This document shows, piece after piece, positions 36,015-45,651 of a DNA stretch of 64,000 nucleotides. Position 1 is the first letter of the stretch. Every line of letters starts with the position of its first letter. Where the stretch lies: the NCBI GenBank assembly GCA_030684555.1, contig JAUXVN010000115.1, positions 57,800 to 121,799 on the forward strand, read 5' to 3'. Both the position numbers and the translations under genes were made by a program. The notes beneath the pieces were generated by a model. That model did no database searches. It saw nothing but the letters and a program-made list of their open reading frames with translations, and was not told the DNA's origin. Source of the DNA: Ignavibacteria bacterium (GTDB lineage Bacteria > Bacteroidota > Ignavibacteria > Ignavibacteriales > Ignavibacteriaceae).

Positions 36015-38093
36015 ATGAAAAATATTTTATTAATCTCAGCTGCGATTATTCTATTTGTATCACAAATAATTCCGCAAGAAAAAATTCTTCCTAAACGATT
36101 AGACGATGTGAGTAATAAATTTACTAATGTTGGTAATCTCGGTTTAACTATAACAAATTTTGGCACTTATGGTAACGGGTTCGTTGGTTGGCCAAATCAA
36201 CCAAGTGCAGAATATCCGTTTGGCAGTGGTATTGAACATATTTTTGATGGTGGACTTTGGATTGGTGGTTTTTTAAGTAATGATGCCTCCGGTTCAGGTC
36301 GCCAGGGTCCTATTGTTACTACCGGTGCAGTTGATGCAGCATCAGTTTCGGCAAGAAGTGGTGGATTTGAATTTACAAATTCTCCGGGCTCAGGTGTTGT
36401 TGAAAGATCAAGACTTTTAGAATCCCGTTATTACAGCCCTAATGCAATATCTCATCAAGATTTTGTTATGGATTATGTTGATACAAATATTATCATTCCC
36501 GGTACAAGTGAACCGATTGTAGATCATAATCCCCTTGGAGTTTCAATTCGACATGAAAGTTACGCTTGGAATTTCCCTTTTGCCAACTTTTTTGTAATCA
36601 TGAACTACTGGATTAAAAATGTATCAACCAAATATATAGACAGTGTTTATGTAGGTTTATGGACAGACGCAGTTGTTAGAAATACAAAAATTACCGGTCG
36701 TCCATCAGGTGGTGAATTCTATAGACATGGCGGAAACGGTTATGTTGATTCGATGAAAATAGCTTATGAATTTGATTCGGATGGAGATATTGGTTTTACT
36801 GATAGTTATATCGGGTTTCAATTATTAGGTTCAAATGCAAATTATGATAGTGTTAATTTCAATACCTGGCAGTTTACAGCGACAACAGATCAGAACTTCT
36901 TTAGACCCCAAACAGATATAGACCGATTTAGAAGACTTCAAGGATATTTTGCTTCAAACAATAGATATGGTTACGGAATTAATCCCCAAACTTTAAAAGC
37001 TCCAACAAATCGTTCAGTTTTAATCTCAGTTGGTTCCATTAGAACAATAGCTCCGGGTGACTCAATAAACGTCACATTTGCAATTGTTGCAGCAAAAAAA
37101 TTCGGTTCTGATCCTGCTGCATTAGATAACGATGAACAAAAAAGTAATTTATTTGCCAACGCTGAATGGGCACTCAGAGCTTATTACGGTGAAGATCGAA
37201 ATAGAAATGGAATTCTTGATTCAGGTGAGGACTTAAATGGAGATGGAATCATTACGCGGTATATCCTTCCATCACCACCAATACTACCAAAAGTAAAAGT
37301 TGTTCCCGGAAATCAAAAAGCTACAGTTTATTGGGACAAAAGAGCGGAAGCATCAGTTGATCCGATATCAGGTAAAAAAGATTTTGAAGGCTACAAAATA
37401 TATAGAACTAATGCCGGTTACGATTTAGCGGGTATTCAAGATCTTCAATCTGCATTGGTAGTTGCTGCACAATTTGACAGTACAGGTAATTCTATCGGTT
37501 TTAATACCGGATTTTCATCAATCGAATTAAGCCAACCTGTAACTTTTGATAATGATACAACTCAATATTTTTACAAAATGGAAATTGACAATTTACTAAA
37601 TGGGTGGCAGTACGGTTTCTCGGTTACTGCCTTTGATGAAGGTGACCCGGAGAATAATTTGAGTAGTCTTGAATCAAGCCCATTAGCAAATGTAAAAAGG
37701 ATAATTCCCGGAACCCCATCAATTGAAGATGATAATACTCCGATTGGAGTTTATCCTAATCCATATTATGGGAATGCTTATTGGGATGGAACAAGTGAAC
37801 GTTTGAGAAAAATTTATCTATATAATTTGCCTGAAGAATGTGATATAACAATCTATACTTTAGCAGGTGATATAGTAAAAAGAATGACCCACGATAGGAA
37901 CTCCAACAGTTCTGATTTAAGATGGTTTCAGAACTATTCAAGAGATGGAAGCCATGTTATGTCAGGCGGCGAACAAGCGTGGGATCTTATAAGTGATAAC
38001 GATCAAGCAATTGCAACAGGAATGTATTTATTTAGTGTGAAAAATTTAAAAACCGGAAAAATTAAAACCGGCAAGTTTTTAATTATAAAATAA
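36015..38093 (+). CDS. Secreted protein of unknown function with T9SS-like C-terminus
   Basis: A 692-residue protein with signal peptide MKNILLISAAIILFVSQIIPQ. No enzyme family is recognised. Visible parts are an aromatic/Gly-rich N-terminal half (IEHIFDGGLWIGGFLSND...) and a calcium-binding-type loop EDRNRNGILDSGEDLNGDGI near residue 392. A Fn3-like module follows (PPILPKVKVVPGNQKATVYW ... DFEGYKIYRTNAGYD). The end (VYPNPYYGNAYW ... KTGKFLIIK) resembles a divergent sorting domain. It starts a co-directional run with the OB-fold protein, TonB receptor and PorV-like genes, suggesting a role in the same surface system. Confidence 0.8.
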   Translation: MKNILLISAAIILFVSQIIPQEKILPKRLDDVSNKFTNVGNLGLTITNFGTYGNGFVGWPNQPSAEYPFGSGIEHIFDGGLWIGGFLSNDASGSGRQGPIVTTGAVDAASVSARSGGFEFTNSPGSGVVERSRLLESRYYSPNAISHQDFVMDYVDTNIIIPGTSEPIVDHNPLGVSIRHESYAWNFPFANFFVIMNYWIKNVSTKYIDSVYVGLWTDAVVRNTKITGRPSGGEFYRHGGNGYVDSMKIAYEFDSDGDIGFTDSYIGFQLLGSNANYDSVNFNTWQFTATTDQNFFRPQTDIDRFRRLQGYFASNNRYGYGINPQTLKAPTNRSVLISVGSIRTIAPGDSINVTFAIVAAKKFGSDPAALDNDEQKSNLFANAEWALRAYYGEDRNRNGILDSGEDLNGDGIITRYILPSPPILPKVKVVPGNQKATVYWDKRAEASVDPISGKKDFEGYKIYRTNAGYDLAGIQDLQSALVVAAQFDSTGNSIGFNTGFSSIELSQPVTFDNDTTQYFYKMEIDNLLNGWQYGFSVTAFDEGDPENNLSSLESSPLANVKRIIPGTPSIEDDNTPIGVYPNPYYGNAYWDGTSERLRKIYLYNLPEECDITIYTLAGDIVKRMTHDRNSNSSDLRWFQNYSRDGSHVMSGGEQAWDLISDNDQAIATGMYLFSVKNLKTGKIKTGKFLIIK

Positions 38094-38107
38094 ACGGAGT
38101 CAAAAAA

Positions 38108-40231
38108 ATGAGAATCAAATTTATTATTGGGTTATTTTTTGTTTTTGCTTCAATGGCATTTGCACAAGAATATCCTTTAGTTACAATTCAGGATATTCAA
38201 TATTTACCGGATTCAGTTATCGCGGTTGGAGATGCTCCTTCACCATTGCTGGGCGATACAGTTAGAGTTCGTGGAGTTATTATGGTTGCCCCTGTGGTAA
38301 ACCCTATCGGAGATAGAAGAAGAATTGTTGCAGCAGGAGCGAGATGGTATACATATTTTCAGGACCCAAATGGTCAAGTATGGGGTGGTTTAGTTGCTAT
38401 ACAAAATGATACATCAGAAGTTAATCAGCAAACTTTTTTCTACTTAGCTGATACAGCACAAGTTATTGAATTCACTGGTGTAATAAGTGAGTATTTAAAT
38501 AATACAACTCAATTAGATCTTTTACTAAATCCTGTTACTCCAATTCAGATTATTGAAACTCTTCCCAAAAGACCCGATCCAATTGAATTGAGTATAACCG
38601 ATTTTATGAATAATGGTCAATTAATTAAACAAGCTGAGAAATATGAAGGGATGTATGTCGTTATTAGAAATTCAATTTCTTCAGATAGAAATACATCATC
38701 CGGTACTTTTAAGATTAATGATGGACAAGGTAATTCGATGTTCATGTATGATCAGTCAGGTTTTTTTACAGTTAGAGCACATAGATTAACCGATTTAACT
38801 ACTTATCAAACACCGCAAGATGGTACGCCAATAAATTTTATACGCGGTACAGTTCACACCAGAGCTGACGGTTATTATATTGTTCCTCTTTATCCTGGTG
38901 ATATCCATATAACCGCAACTCCTCCTATCATAAGTAATATTAGACGTGATATTGCATTGGTAACTCCAAATCAACCAATTCAAATCTCTGCAAAAGTTAT
39001 GGATTTAGATGGTTATGTTCAGTCAGCACAAGTTAAGTATCGAGTGAGTGGTGGCGCAAGAGTTACGTTAAATATGACTAAGTCTTTATCAGATACTACA
39101 ATGTTTACAGCTACAATTCCGGGTGTATCAAGTGATTCAGCAATAGTTGATTTCTATCTTACTGCAACAGATAATAATGGATTGAGTTCTATAAATCCAA
39201 GTGATACGGTAAAAGGAAATTTCTTTTATATGGTATTAAATCGTCCTGTAACAATTCAGGATGTTCAGTACAGTCCTTTCGGAAGTGGCTTTAGTGCATA
39301 TAATGGTTATAAAGTATCATTAAACGGAATTGTTACTGCGGATACTTCAGATTTACCTGGACTCGGAAGTACTGGTCCTCGAGTTTATATGCAAAACAAT
39401 TCCGGACCTTGGTCAGGAATTATGATAGGTGGAAGTAAGCCGGGGGTTAGTACTTCTTTCGAATTACGTAGAGGAGATAATATTACACTTACCGGTGTAA
39501 TTAATGAAAACTTTAATGTTACTCGAATTGATAGTATTGAAAGTGTAACTGTTCATAGTGCAAATAATACTTTACCGTCAGCTGTTGAAGTACAAACGGG
39601 AACTATCGGAACGAAAGCTTCCGGTGTGGTTGAAGCTGAGCAATGGGAAAGTGTTTTAATAGCTTATAAAAATGTAACTGTTACAGATGAAAATGCAGAT
39701 GGACCTCCAAGTAATTTTGGTGAAATGTTTGTCAGTGATAACTCAGGAAATGCAAGGGTTGAGTTACAAGACGGAGCAAATAAATATCACAATTCATGGG
39801 ATCCGAACATGAATGAAAATCCTCTTTTTGTTAAAGTTACAGATGGAACAACCATAGGTGAATTAAGAGGAATATTATTCTTTTCATTCAGTTTCTATAA
39901 ATTAGCTCCAAGAAAAGATGATGATTTTATCAGTGTAGTACTTGATGTTGAGGATGAAACAATTCCTAATGATTATGGTTTAACTCAAAATTACCCTAAT
40001 CCTTTTAATCCATCAACTACAATCAGATACTCAATTCCTAAAGAAGAATTTGTTACACTTCGTGTTTTCAATCTTTTGGGACAAGAAGTAAAAACAATTT
40101 ACCAGGGAACACAGCGAGCAGGAAATCATTCAATAATGTTTAATGCAACTCAATTACCTTCAGGAGTTTATTTCTACTCCATCCAGGCTGGTAATTATTC
40201 AGAAGTTAAAAAAATGATGTTAATGAAGTAA
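38108..40231 (+). CDS. T9SS-sorted protein with repeated OB-fold-like domains
   Basis: A 707-residue secreted protein (signal peptide MRIKFIIGLFFVFASMAFAQ). Two similar regions start with VTIQDIQYLPDSVIA and VTIQDVQYSPFGSGFS. Each continues with a strand-rich segment on the VRVRGVI/VSLNGIV theme (as in bacterial extracellular OB-fold, DUF5689-like modules). Between them is an Ig-like segment near 275-370. The C-terminus is a clear type A sorting domain (LTQNYPNPFNPSTTIRYSIP, ending KKMMLMK). Fourteen bases separate it from the upstream gene. Function unknown; binding to surface ligands is the most I would infer. Confidence 0.83.
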   Translation: MRIKFIIGLFFVFASMAFAQEYPLVTIQDIQYLPDSVIAVGDAPSPLLGDTVRVRGVIMVAPVVNPIGDRRRIVAAGARWYTYFQDPNGQVWGGLVAIQNDTSEVNQQTFFYLADTAQVIEFTGVISEYLNNTTQLDLLLNPVTPIQIIETLPKRPDPIELSITDFMNNGQLIKQAEKYEGMYVVIRNSISSDRNTSSGTFKINDGQGNSMFMYDQSGFFTVRAHRLTDLTTYQTPQDGTPINFIRGTVHTRADGYYIVPLYPGDIHITATPPIISNIRRDIALVTPNQPIQISAKVMDLDGYVQSAQVKYRVSGGARVTLNMTKSLSDTTMFTATIPGVSSDSAIVDFYLTATDNNGLSSINPSDTVKGNFFYMVLNRPVTIQDVQYSPFGSGFSAYNGYKVSLNGIVTADTSDLPGLGSTGPRVYMQNNSGPWSGIMIGGSKPGVSTSFELRRGDNITLTGVINENFNVTRIDSIESVTVHSANNTLPSAVEVQTGTIGTKASGVVEAEQWESVLIAYKNVTVTDENADGPPSNFGEMFVSDNSGNARVELQDGANKYHNSWDPNMNENPLFVKVTDGTTIGELRGILFFSFSFYKLAPRKDDDFISVVLDVEDETIPNDYGLTQNYPNPFNPSTTIRYSIPKEEFVTLRVFNLLGQEVKTIYQGTQRAGNHSIMFNATQLPSGVYFYSIQAGNYSEVKKMMLMK

Positions 40232-40242
40232 GAAAATAATTC

Positions 40243-40273
40243 AGCGGAAGTGTTACAAAATGCTTCCGCTTTT
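40243..40273 (+). terminator. Probable terminator or attenuating hairpin
   Basis: AGCGGAAG (40243-40250) pairs with CTTCCGCT (40263-40270), followed by TTT. It lies between the OB-fold T9SS gene and the lipoprotein gene. The T run is short, so termination may be partial. Confidence 0.6.
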
Positions 40274-40300
40274 CAATAAGAAGTTCTTTATAAATTAAGC

Positions 40301-41839
40301 ATGAAAAAATATTTAATAGTTACATTACTTTTCGGATTGGGTCTAATCATCAACTCATGTTATGAGGATTTGGTGAATAATCCCGCTGAGAATAAACCGC
40401 CAAAAACATCGCTCTTTCTATTTCCGGATAGTTCGATAAGTCAACAACCGAGTAAATTGAGAGTAAGCTGGTGGGGCGATGATCCTGATGGTTTAATTGT
40501 TGGTTTTTACTTTACATGGGATGGAGCAAATTGGACTTTCACAACAAAAAATGATAGTCTTTTTGCACTCCAAATAGGTGCTACCGATACTGTTTATGAT
40601 TTTAAAGTAGCAGCAGTAGATGATGGTGGAAACGGTCAATATGATTCAGAGATAATTCGCAACGGAATTAATTTTGGTCCAGAACCTTTTATTGATTCCA
40701 ATGGAGACGGAATATATAATCCGGGTGAAAAGTTTTATGATATTGGTTTAGTTGATCCTAATCCTGCTTCATTAAAATTTCCCATTAAAAATTCATCTCC
40801 TGTAATCGTGTGGAATGATCTCTCAGTTTTACCTGATACATCATTTCCTGCAATGACTTTCGGTTGGGAAGCTGAAGACCTTGACGGTGATGAATCAATT
40901 CTTAAAATTAATATTGCTCTCAATGATACATCAGATCCTTCAAAAGTAATTTCATTGCAGGGTAATGTTCGCAGAATTACTGTAAGGACAAGGGAATTCA
41001 CCTCCTCAAATCCTAAAATGGATATTCTTATTGACGGAAGTGATGCATCAATTTTCAGTCAGAAACTCGAAGGATTGAAATTTGATGATTTTAATAAATT
41101 CTATGTACAAGCTGAAGATATTTCCGGGGCTAAATCTAAGTTTATTCAACTTCCTGATACAACCAAAAAATGGTTTGTAAAGAAACCATCAGGTAGACTT
41201 TTGATTGTGAATGATTATCTGGCTTCAGGAAATCCTAAAACATTTTACAAAAATCAATTTGATAGCGTTAGTAACGGAAGTATAAGAGGGAAGTTTGACT
41301 TTTGGGATCTTCATGTACAAAAGCCGCCTTACCAAACGATTACTTTTTTGGAAACAATAAAACTATTTGATTTCGTTTTTTGGTATAGTGATAATAATCC
41401 TTCATTAAATCTGGCTAATGTTGCTACAAATAAATTTATCTCCGGCGGTGGTGCAATTGCATTCTCGTTCTGGCCGGGAATTTCTCTTGAAGCCTCAACT
41501 TTACAAGGTTTTCTCCCAATTGATTCAGTTAGTAACTTTGTTACGGGATTAAATTTCCCAAGCAACAGCAGAATTATTTCTGATTCAACATTACCTGAAT
41601 ATCCAAATTTACAAACTTCTCAAGGCGTATTTTTAATTAGAGGTTATTATCCAAATCCATTAAGTGCAAGCCCCATATATTACGCACTTTCAGGTGATCC
41701 AAAAGGATATTTAGGTTTTATCGATTCAAGAAAGAAACTTTTCTTTATGGGTATTCCGCTTCACTATGCAAACGGTGGTCAAAGAAAAGTTAACGAACTG
41801 TTAACAAAAATCTTTTTTCAAGATTTTGGATTAAACTAA
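40301..41839 (+). CDS. Lipoprotein of unknown function upstream of TonB receptor
   Basis: A 512-residue predicted lipoprotein: MKKYLIVTLLFGLGLIINSC gives a lipobox Cys at about 20. The N-terminal part has a Fn3-like region (PPKTSLFLFPDSSISQQPSK ... VGFYFTWDGANWTFT). A DSNGDGIYNPGEKF loop resembles a calcium site. The second half (RLLIVNDYLASGNPKTFYKN ... FVFWYSDNNPSLNLANVATN) looks like a Rossmann-type domain as in extracellular glutamine-amidotransferase-like modules. Its stop overlaps the TonB receptor ATG (TAATG), so the two are translated together; it may be a surface partner of the receptor. Confidence 0.78.
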   Translation: MKKYLIVTLLFGLGLIINSCYEDLVNNPAENKPPKTSLFLFPDSSISQQPSKLRVSWWGDDPDGLIVGFYFTWDGANWTFTTKNDSLFALQIGATDTVYDFKVAAVDDGGNGQYDSEIIRNGINFGPEPFIDSNGDGIYNPGEKFYDIGLVDPNPASLKFPIKNSSPVIVWNDLSVLPDTSFPAMTFGWEAEDLDGDESILKINIALNDTSDPSKVISLQGNVRRITVRTREFTSSNPKMDILIDGSDASIFSQKLEGLKFDDFNKFYVQAEDISGAKSKFIQLPDTTKKWFVKKPSGRLLIVNDYLASGNPKTFYKNQFDSVSNGSIRGKFDFWDLHVQKPPYQTITFLETIKLFDFVFWYSDNNPSLNLANVATNKFISGGGAIAFSFWPGISLEASTLQGFLPIDSVSNFVTGLNFPSNSRIISDSTLPEYPNLQTSQGVFLIRGYYPNPLSASPIYYALSGDPKGYLGFIDSRKKLFFMGIPLHYANGGQRKVNELLTKIFFQDFGLN

Positions 41840-44649
41840 TGATGAAAAAACTATTTTTACTAATTTTTATTTTAAGCGGTCCGCTTCTCTTTTCTCAGTC
41901 AAAAGGGAATTTAGCCGGAAAGATTGTTGATGCCGCATCTAACGAACCAATAATTGGAGTTAATGTTATTGTCAAAGGTACATATTGGGGTGCAGCCACT
42001 GATTTGAACGGAAACTTCAAAATAAATGATATTTCCCCCGGCACCTATACTGTTGAAGTTAGTTCAATTGGATATAAAACTATTCAGTACACTGCATTAC
42101 AAATCGAAGCAAACAAAACTAAATCGCTTGATATAAAACTTGAAGAAACTGTTTTAACATTAGGACAGGATGTTGTGGTCGTTGGCGAAAAACCATTAAT
42201 GGATGTAGAGGAAACACAAAGCAAGAAAACTATTTCTCGTGACGACATAGAAATGGCAAGTGTCGAAAATATAAGTGATCTTATAACTCAACAGGCAGGC
42301 GTTGTTAAGTCTGATAATGCAATACATATTCGTGGTGGTCGTTCGTATGAAAATGCGATGTTACTCGATGGTGTTTCAGTTCAGGATCCATTAGCCGGAA
42401 CAGGTTTTGGACTTCAATTGAGTGCAAATGCAATTGAAGAAGTTGAAGTTATTACCGGTGGTTATAATGCTGAATTTGGTCAGGCAACTTCGGGAGTTGT
42501 GAATGTTAGAACGAGAGAAGGTGGTTCAAGATATTCAGGTTACATATCATATAAACGTGATAATCTTGGTGATAGAACTTCAAATCATGTTTTTAATATT
42601 GATATTTTGGAAGCAAACTTTAGCGGTCCTGAACCAATTTTTACAACTATTCTTCCTGCAATTGGAATCAAACTCCCCGGTGACTTTTCTTTCTTCGGAA
42701 ATTTTTATATGGGTATAAGCGACGGTATTACTCAAGGTTATAATAAATCAACTGCGACACAGCTTTACTCTTCAACTTTTTTTGGGGAGAAATATGCACC
42801 TCGCGGTGAAAATAGTTGGTTTTGGCTCGGCAAATTAACGTACAAATATTCTTCAACAATGAAGTTTCAATATTCATTTAACCAGTCAGTAAATATAAAC
42901 CAGAATTCACAGTCTTTACAATCTAATCTTGAGTATGTTGAACCAAGTCCAGGTTATCAGTACGAATTTCAAAATATTTTGGATAATGCCAATACGTTTA
43001 CACACATCAATAAATACAATACTTTTGGTGTTACGCATACTTTAAATTCGAAAACATTTTACGAGTTGAAAGTAAATCACTATTTCACAAATCTTAGAGC
43101 CGATGCAAATGGTTTGCCTTTCGCACAGTATGCTGAACCAAAAGATATTACAAATTTTCCAATTGAATATTACAATTTAGGACGCGACACGGTCGGGGTG
43201 ATTCCGGGTGACGGTTTTTGGGATGTTGGAAATCCGTTTACATGGCGTGATCACTATGTTGAAGAATATTCGTTAAGAGGTGATTTAACAAGTTTCTTCG
43301 ATGAAAAAAATAAATTCAAAGCAGGTTTTAATTTTCAATTCCAGGAAATGCAAGTCGTGGATATTTACAAACCATGGATTGGTGAACTTGGATTGAATAA
43401 CGATATTTATCGTGTTTACCCTGCACTTGGTTCGTTTTATGCACAGGATAATATCAATTTCAGTGGAATGATTCTTAATTTCGGTTTAAGATTGGATTAT
43501 TGGTTCCCCGGTAAATATGTTGATGATGCAATTGAAAACCCGGAAGTTGTTACAATCCCTGATGAAACCAGAGCTAAGTATAAAGATAACAGTTATGCAT
43601 TTTTTGGAAACAGAAGATTCAAAGCTCGATTAAGTCCGCGACTTGGTATTTCACATCCTGTATCTGATAATCAGGTTTTATTCTTTTCATACGGACATTT
43701 TAGCAAATGGCCTAAACCACAATTTGTTTATGCAAAACTTAATCCACTTAATGCAAAATCTTCATTCCAAAAGTTTGGGAATCCAAATCTGAATCCTGAA
43801 ACAACCGTTGCTTATGAGTTAGGACTTAAAACACAATTCTCTTCAGATGATGTTTTGACATTAACTGCATATTATAAAGATATTTTCGATTACGTAAGTA
43901 CAAGAACTGCTATAATTCAATCCGCCAGATTTGCAACTCAAAGATTTATAACCTATGTAAATTCAGATTATGCCCGCTCACGAGGAATTGAATTTGAGTA
44001 CAAAAAAAGAATGGGTAAATGGTTTACAGGTTCTGCATCTTTTACATACTCAATAGTAACAGGTAAAAGTTCTTCTGCTGATGAAGGAGTTCTCGTTCTT
44101 CAAGGAGATTTACAAGAATCTATTAAAGAAGAATATGTAACCTGGGACAGACCTATTAATGCTTCAGTTACGACAAATTTTTACATTCAGAGGGGCGAAC
44201 CTTTATTTGACTTTGGACGTGGAATTTTGGACGATTATAATATTTATTTTCGTTTTCACTATCAATCTGGCAAACGCTATACACCCGCAATTTTCACCGG
44301 CAAATATGATACGGACGGAAAACCGGAATATTTATTTCCAAGAAATGACAGAAATAATAAATTGGGTAAAGATTGGTTTTGGGTTGATATGAATTTTGAA
44401 AAATATTTAGTCGTGGGTGGATTAAAATTCTCAATTTTCATGGAGGTTAGCAACCTATTGGATATAAAGAACAGTGCTATTATAAATCCCGTAACCGGTG
44501 AGGCTTATGAATTAGGAGACGCTGTTCCAAGCAGTTGGAATGATCCCAATTATCCTGAGCTGCAATCTCCGGTATCTCCATACCCATTCAACCCTGCTCG
44601 TTATTTAACTAGAAGAAATATAAAATTTGGATTTAGCTTAAGATTTTAA
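41839..44649 (+). CDS. TonB-dependent receptor with carboxypeptidase-regulatory-like domain
   Basis: Outer-membrane transporter of 936 residues. The signal peptide is followed by a carboxypeptidase-regulatory-like domain (about 25-105, GKIVDAASNEPIIGVNVIVK ... DLNGNFKINDISPGTYTVEV). A plug domain follows, with ISDLITQQAGVVKSDNAIHI and RGGRSYENAMLLDGVSVQD. A beta-barrel ends with the typical aromatic C-terminal strand (KFGFSLRF). This architecture resembles SusC-like/OmpA-import receptors, but no SusD-type partner is adjacent. A second ATG one codon in is also possible. The ligand is unknown. Confidence 0.92.
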   Translation: MMKKLFLLIFILSGPLLFSQSKGNLAGKIVDAASNEPIIGVNVIVKGTYWGAATDLNGNFKINDISPGTYTVEVSSIGYKTIQYTALQIEANKTKSLDIKLEETVLTLGQDVVVVGEKPLMDVEETQSKKTISRDDIEMASVENISDLITQQAGVVKSDNAIHIRGGRSYENAMLLDGVSVQDPLAGTGFGLQLSANAIEEVEVITGGYNAEFGQATSGVVNVRTREGGSRYSGYISYKRDNLGDRTSNHVFNIDILEANFSGPEPIFTTILPAIGIKLPGDFSFFGNFYMGISDGITQGYNKSTATQLYSSTFFGEKYAPRGENSWFWLGKLTYKYSSTMKFQYSFNQSVNINQNSQSLQSNLEYVEPSPGYQYEFQNILDNANTFTHINKYNTFGVTHTLNSKTFYELKVNHYFTNLRADANGLPFAQYAEPKDITNFPIEYYNLGRDTVGVIPGDGFWDVGNPFTWRDHYVEEYSLRGDLTSFFDEKNKFKAGFNFQFQEMQVVDIYKPWIGELGLNNDIYRVYPALGSFYAQDNINFSGMILNFGLRLDYWFPGKYVDDAIENPEVVTIPDETRAKYKDNSYAFFGNRRFKARLSPRLGISHPVSDNQVLFFSYGHFSKWPKPQFVYAKLNPLNAKSSFQKFGNPNLNPETTVAYELGLKTQFSSDDVLTLTAYYKDIFDYVSTRTAIIQSARFATQRFITYVNSDYARSRGIEFEYKKRMGKWFTGSASFTYSIVTGKSSSADEGVLVLQGDLQESIKEEYVTWDRPINASVTTNFYIQRGEPLFDFGRGILDDYNIYFRFHYQSGKRYTPAIFTGKYDTDGKPEYLFPRNDRNNKLGKDWFWVDMNFEKYLVVGGLKFSIFMEVSNLLDIKNSAIINPVTGEAYELGDAVPSSWNDPNYPELQSPVSPYPFNPARYLTRRNIKFGFSLRF

Positions 44650-44651
44650 TT

Positions 44652-45647
44652 ATGAAAAAATTCCTTATAATAATTTTAGCATTATCGGCTATAACATTCG
44701 AAACTAAAGGGCAACTCTTTCCTGTACTCGGTGGACAAAGAGCCGGTATCTCAGCCGCACAATTTTTGAAAATTGGAGTGGGTGGAAGAGCCGCTGCCCT
44801 CGGTGAATCATTCATCGCTATGGCTGACGATGCTTCATCTCTTTATTGGAATCCGGCAGGATTAGTGCAATTCAATGAAGACCAGATAATATTTTCACAT
44901 AATAGTTGGCTTGTAGATATTAACCACGATTTCCTCGGTGCGGTTTATCATTTGACCGCCGAAGATGCAATAGGTGTTGCATTAACATCTCTCTCGATGC
45001 AGAAAATGCCGGTGACAACTGAATTCGCCCCTTTTGGAACAGGAGAATATTTCTCATACGGTGATATAGCAATTGCTTTTACATATTCAAAAAAGATGAC
45101 AGACCAATTCAGTTTTGGCGGAACCGTTCGCTATATGGAAGAGACGCTTGATAAACTTAAAATGCGCGGTTTTATGATCGATCTCGGTACATATTATTGG
45201 ACCGGATTAGGAACTTCACGTTTTGCTGTAGCTGTTACAAATTTTGGTAATCAACTTGCACCTGACGGTGAGGTTGTTTTAGTAGGAAAAAGAACTAAAT
45301 CGGAATGGCAGTCTTTTTCGCCTCCAACTTTATTCAGAATTGGTTTTGCATTCGAACCTTATCAAACAGATCAACATAGAATTACTACTTCATTGCAGTT
45401 GAACCACCCGAATGATAACAGCGAAAATTTTGCCATCGGCACTGAATATGAATTTAAAGAATATACTTTTAATTCTTCTTTCTTTTTAAGAGGCGGTTAC
45501 AAATTTAATGTTGAAGAACAAAATTATAGTTTTGGAGCCGGAGTAAAAGTTACAATGCTTTTTACTACTTTAACTTTTGATTACGCTTATGCTAATTTTA
45601 CTAAATTAGGAGAAGCTCATCGATTATCTCTCATCTTAGGTATTTAA
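44652..45647 (+). CDS. PorV/PorQ-family outer-membrane protein
   Basis: A 331-residue protein whose N-terminus after the signal peptide reads QRAGISAAQFLKIGVGGRAA, then LGESFIAMADDASSLYWNPA, the conserved start of PorV/PorQ proteins with a FadL-like barrel. PorV takes part in type IX secretion as an attachment shuttle for cargo. Ignavibacteria carry many such paralogues, so this could serve a specific neighbour rather than the whole machine. The gene starts 2 bases after the TonB receptor stop. Confidence 0.87.
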   Translation: MKKFLIIILALSAITFETKGQLFPVLGGQRAGISAAQFLKIGVGGRAAALGESFIAMADDASSLYWNPAGLVQFNEDQIIFSHNSWLVDINHDFLGAVYHLTAEDAIGVALTSLSMQKMPVTTEFAPFGTGEYFSYGDIAIAFTYSKKMTDQFSFGGTVRYMEETLDKLKMRGFMIDLGTYYWTGLGTSRFAVAVTNFGNQLAPDGEVVLVGKRTKSEWQSFSPPTLFRIGFAFEPYQTDQHRITTSLQLNHPNDNSENFAIGTEYEFKEYTFNSSFFLRGGYKFNVEEQNYSFGAGVKVTMLFTTLTFDYAYANFTKLGEAHRLSLILGI

Positions 45648-45651
45648 GATT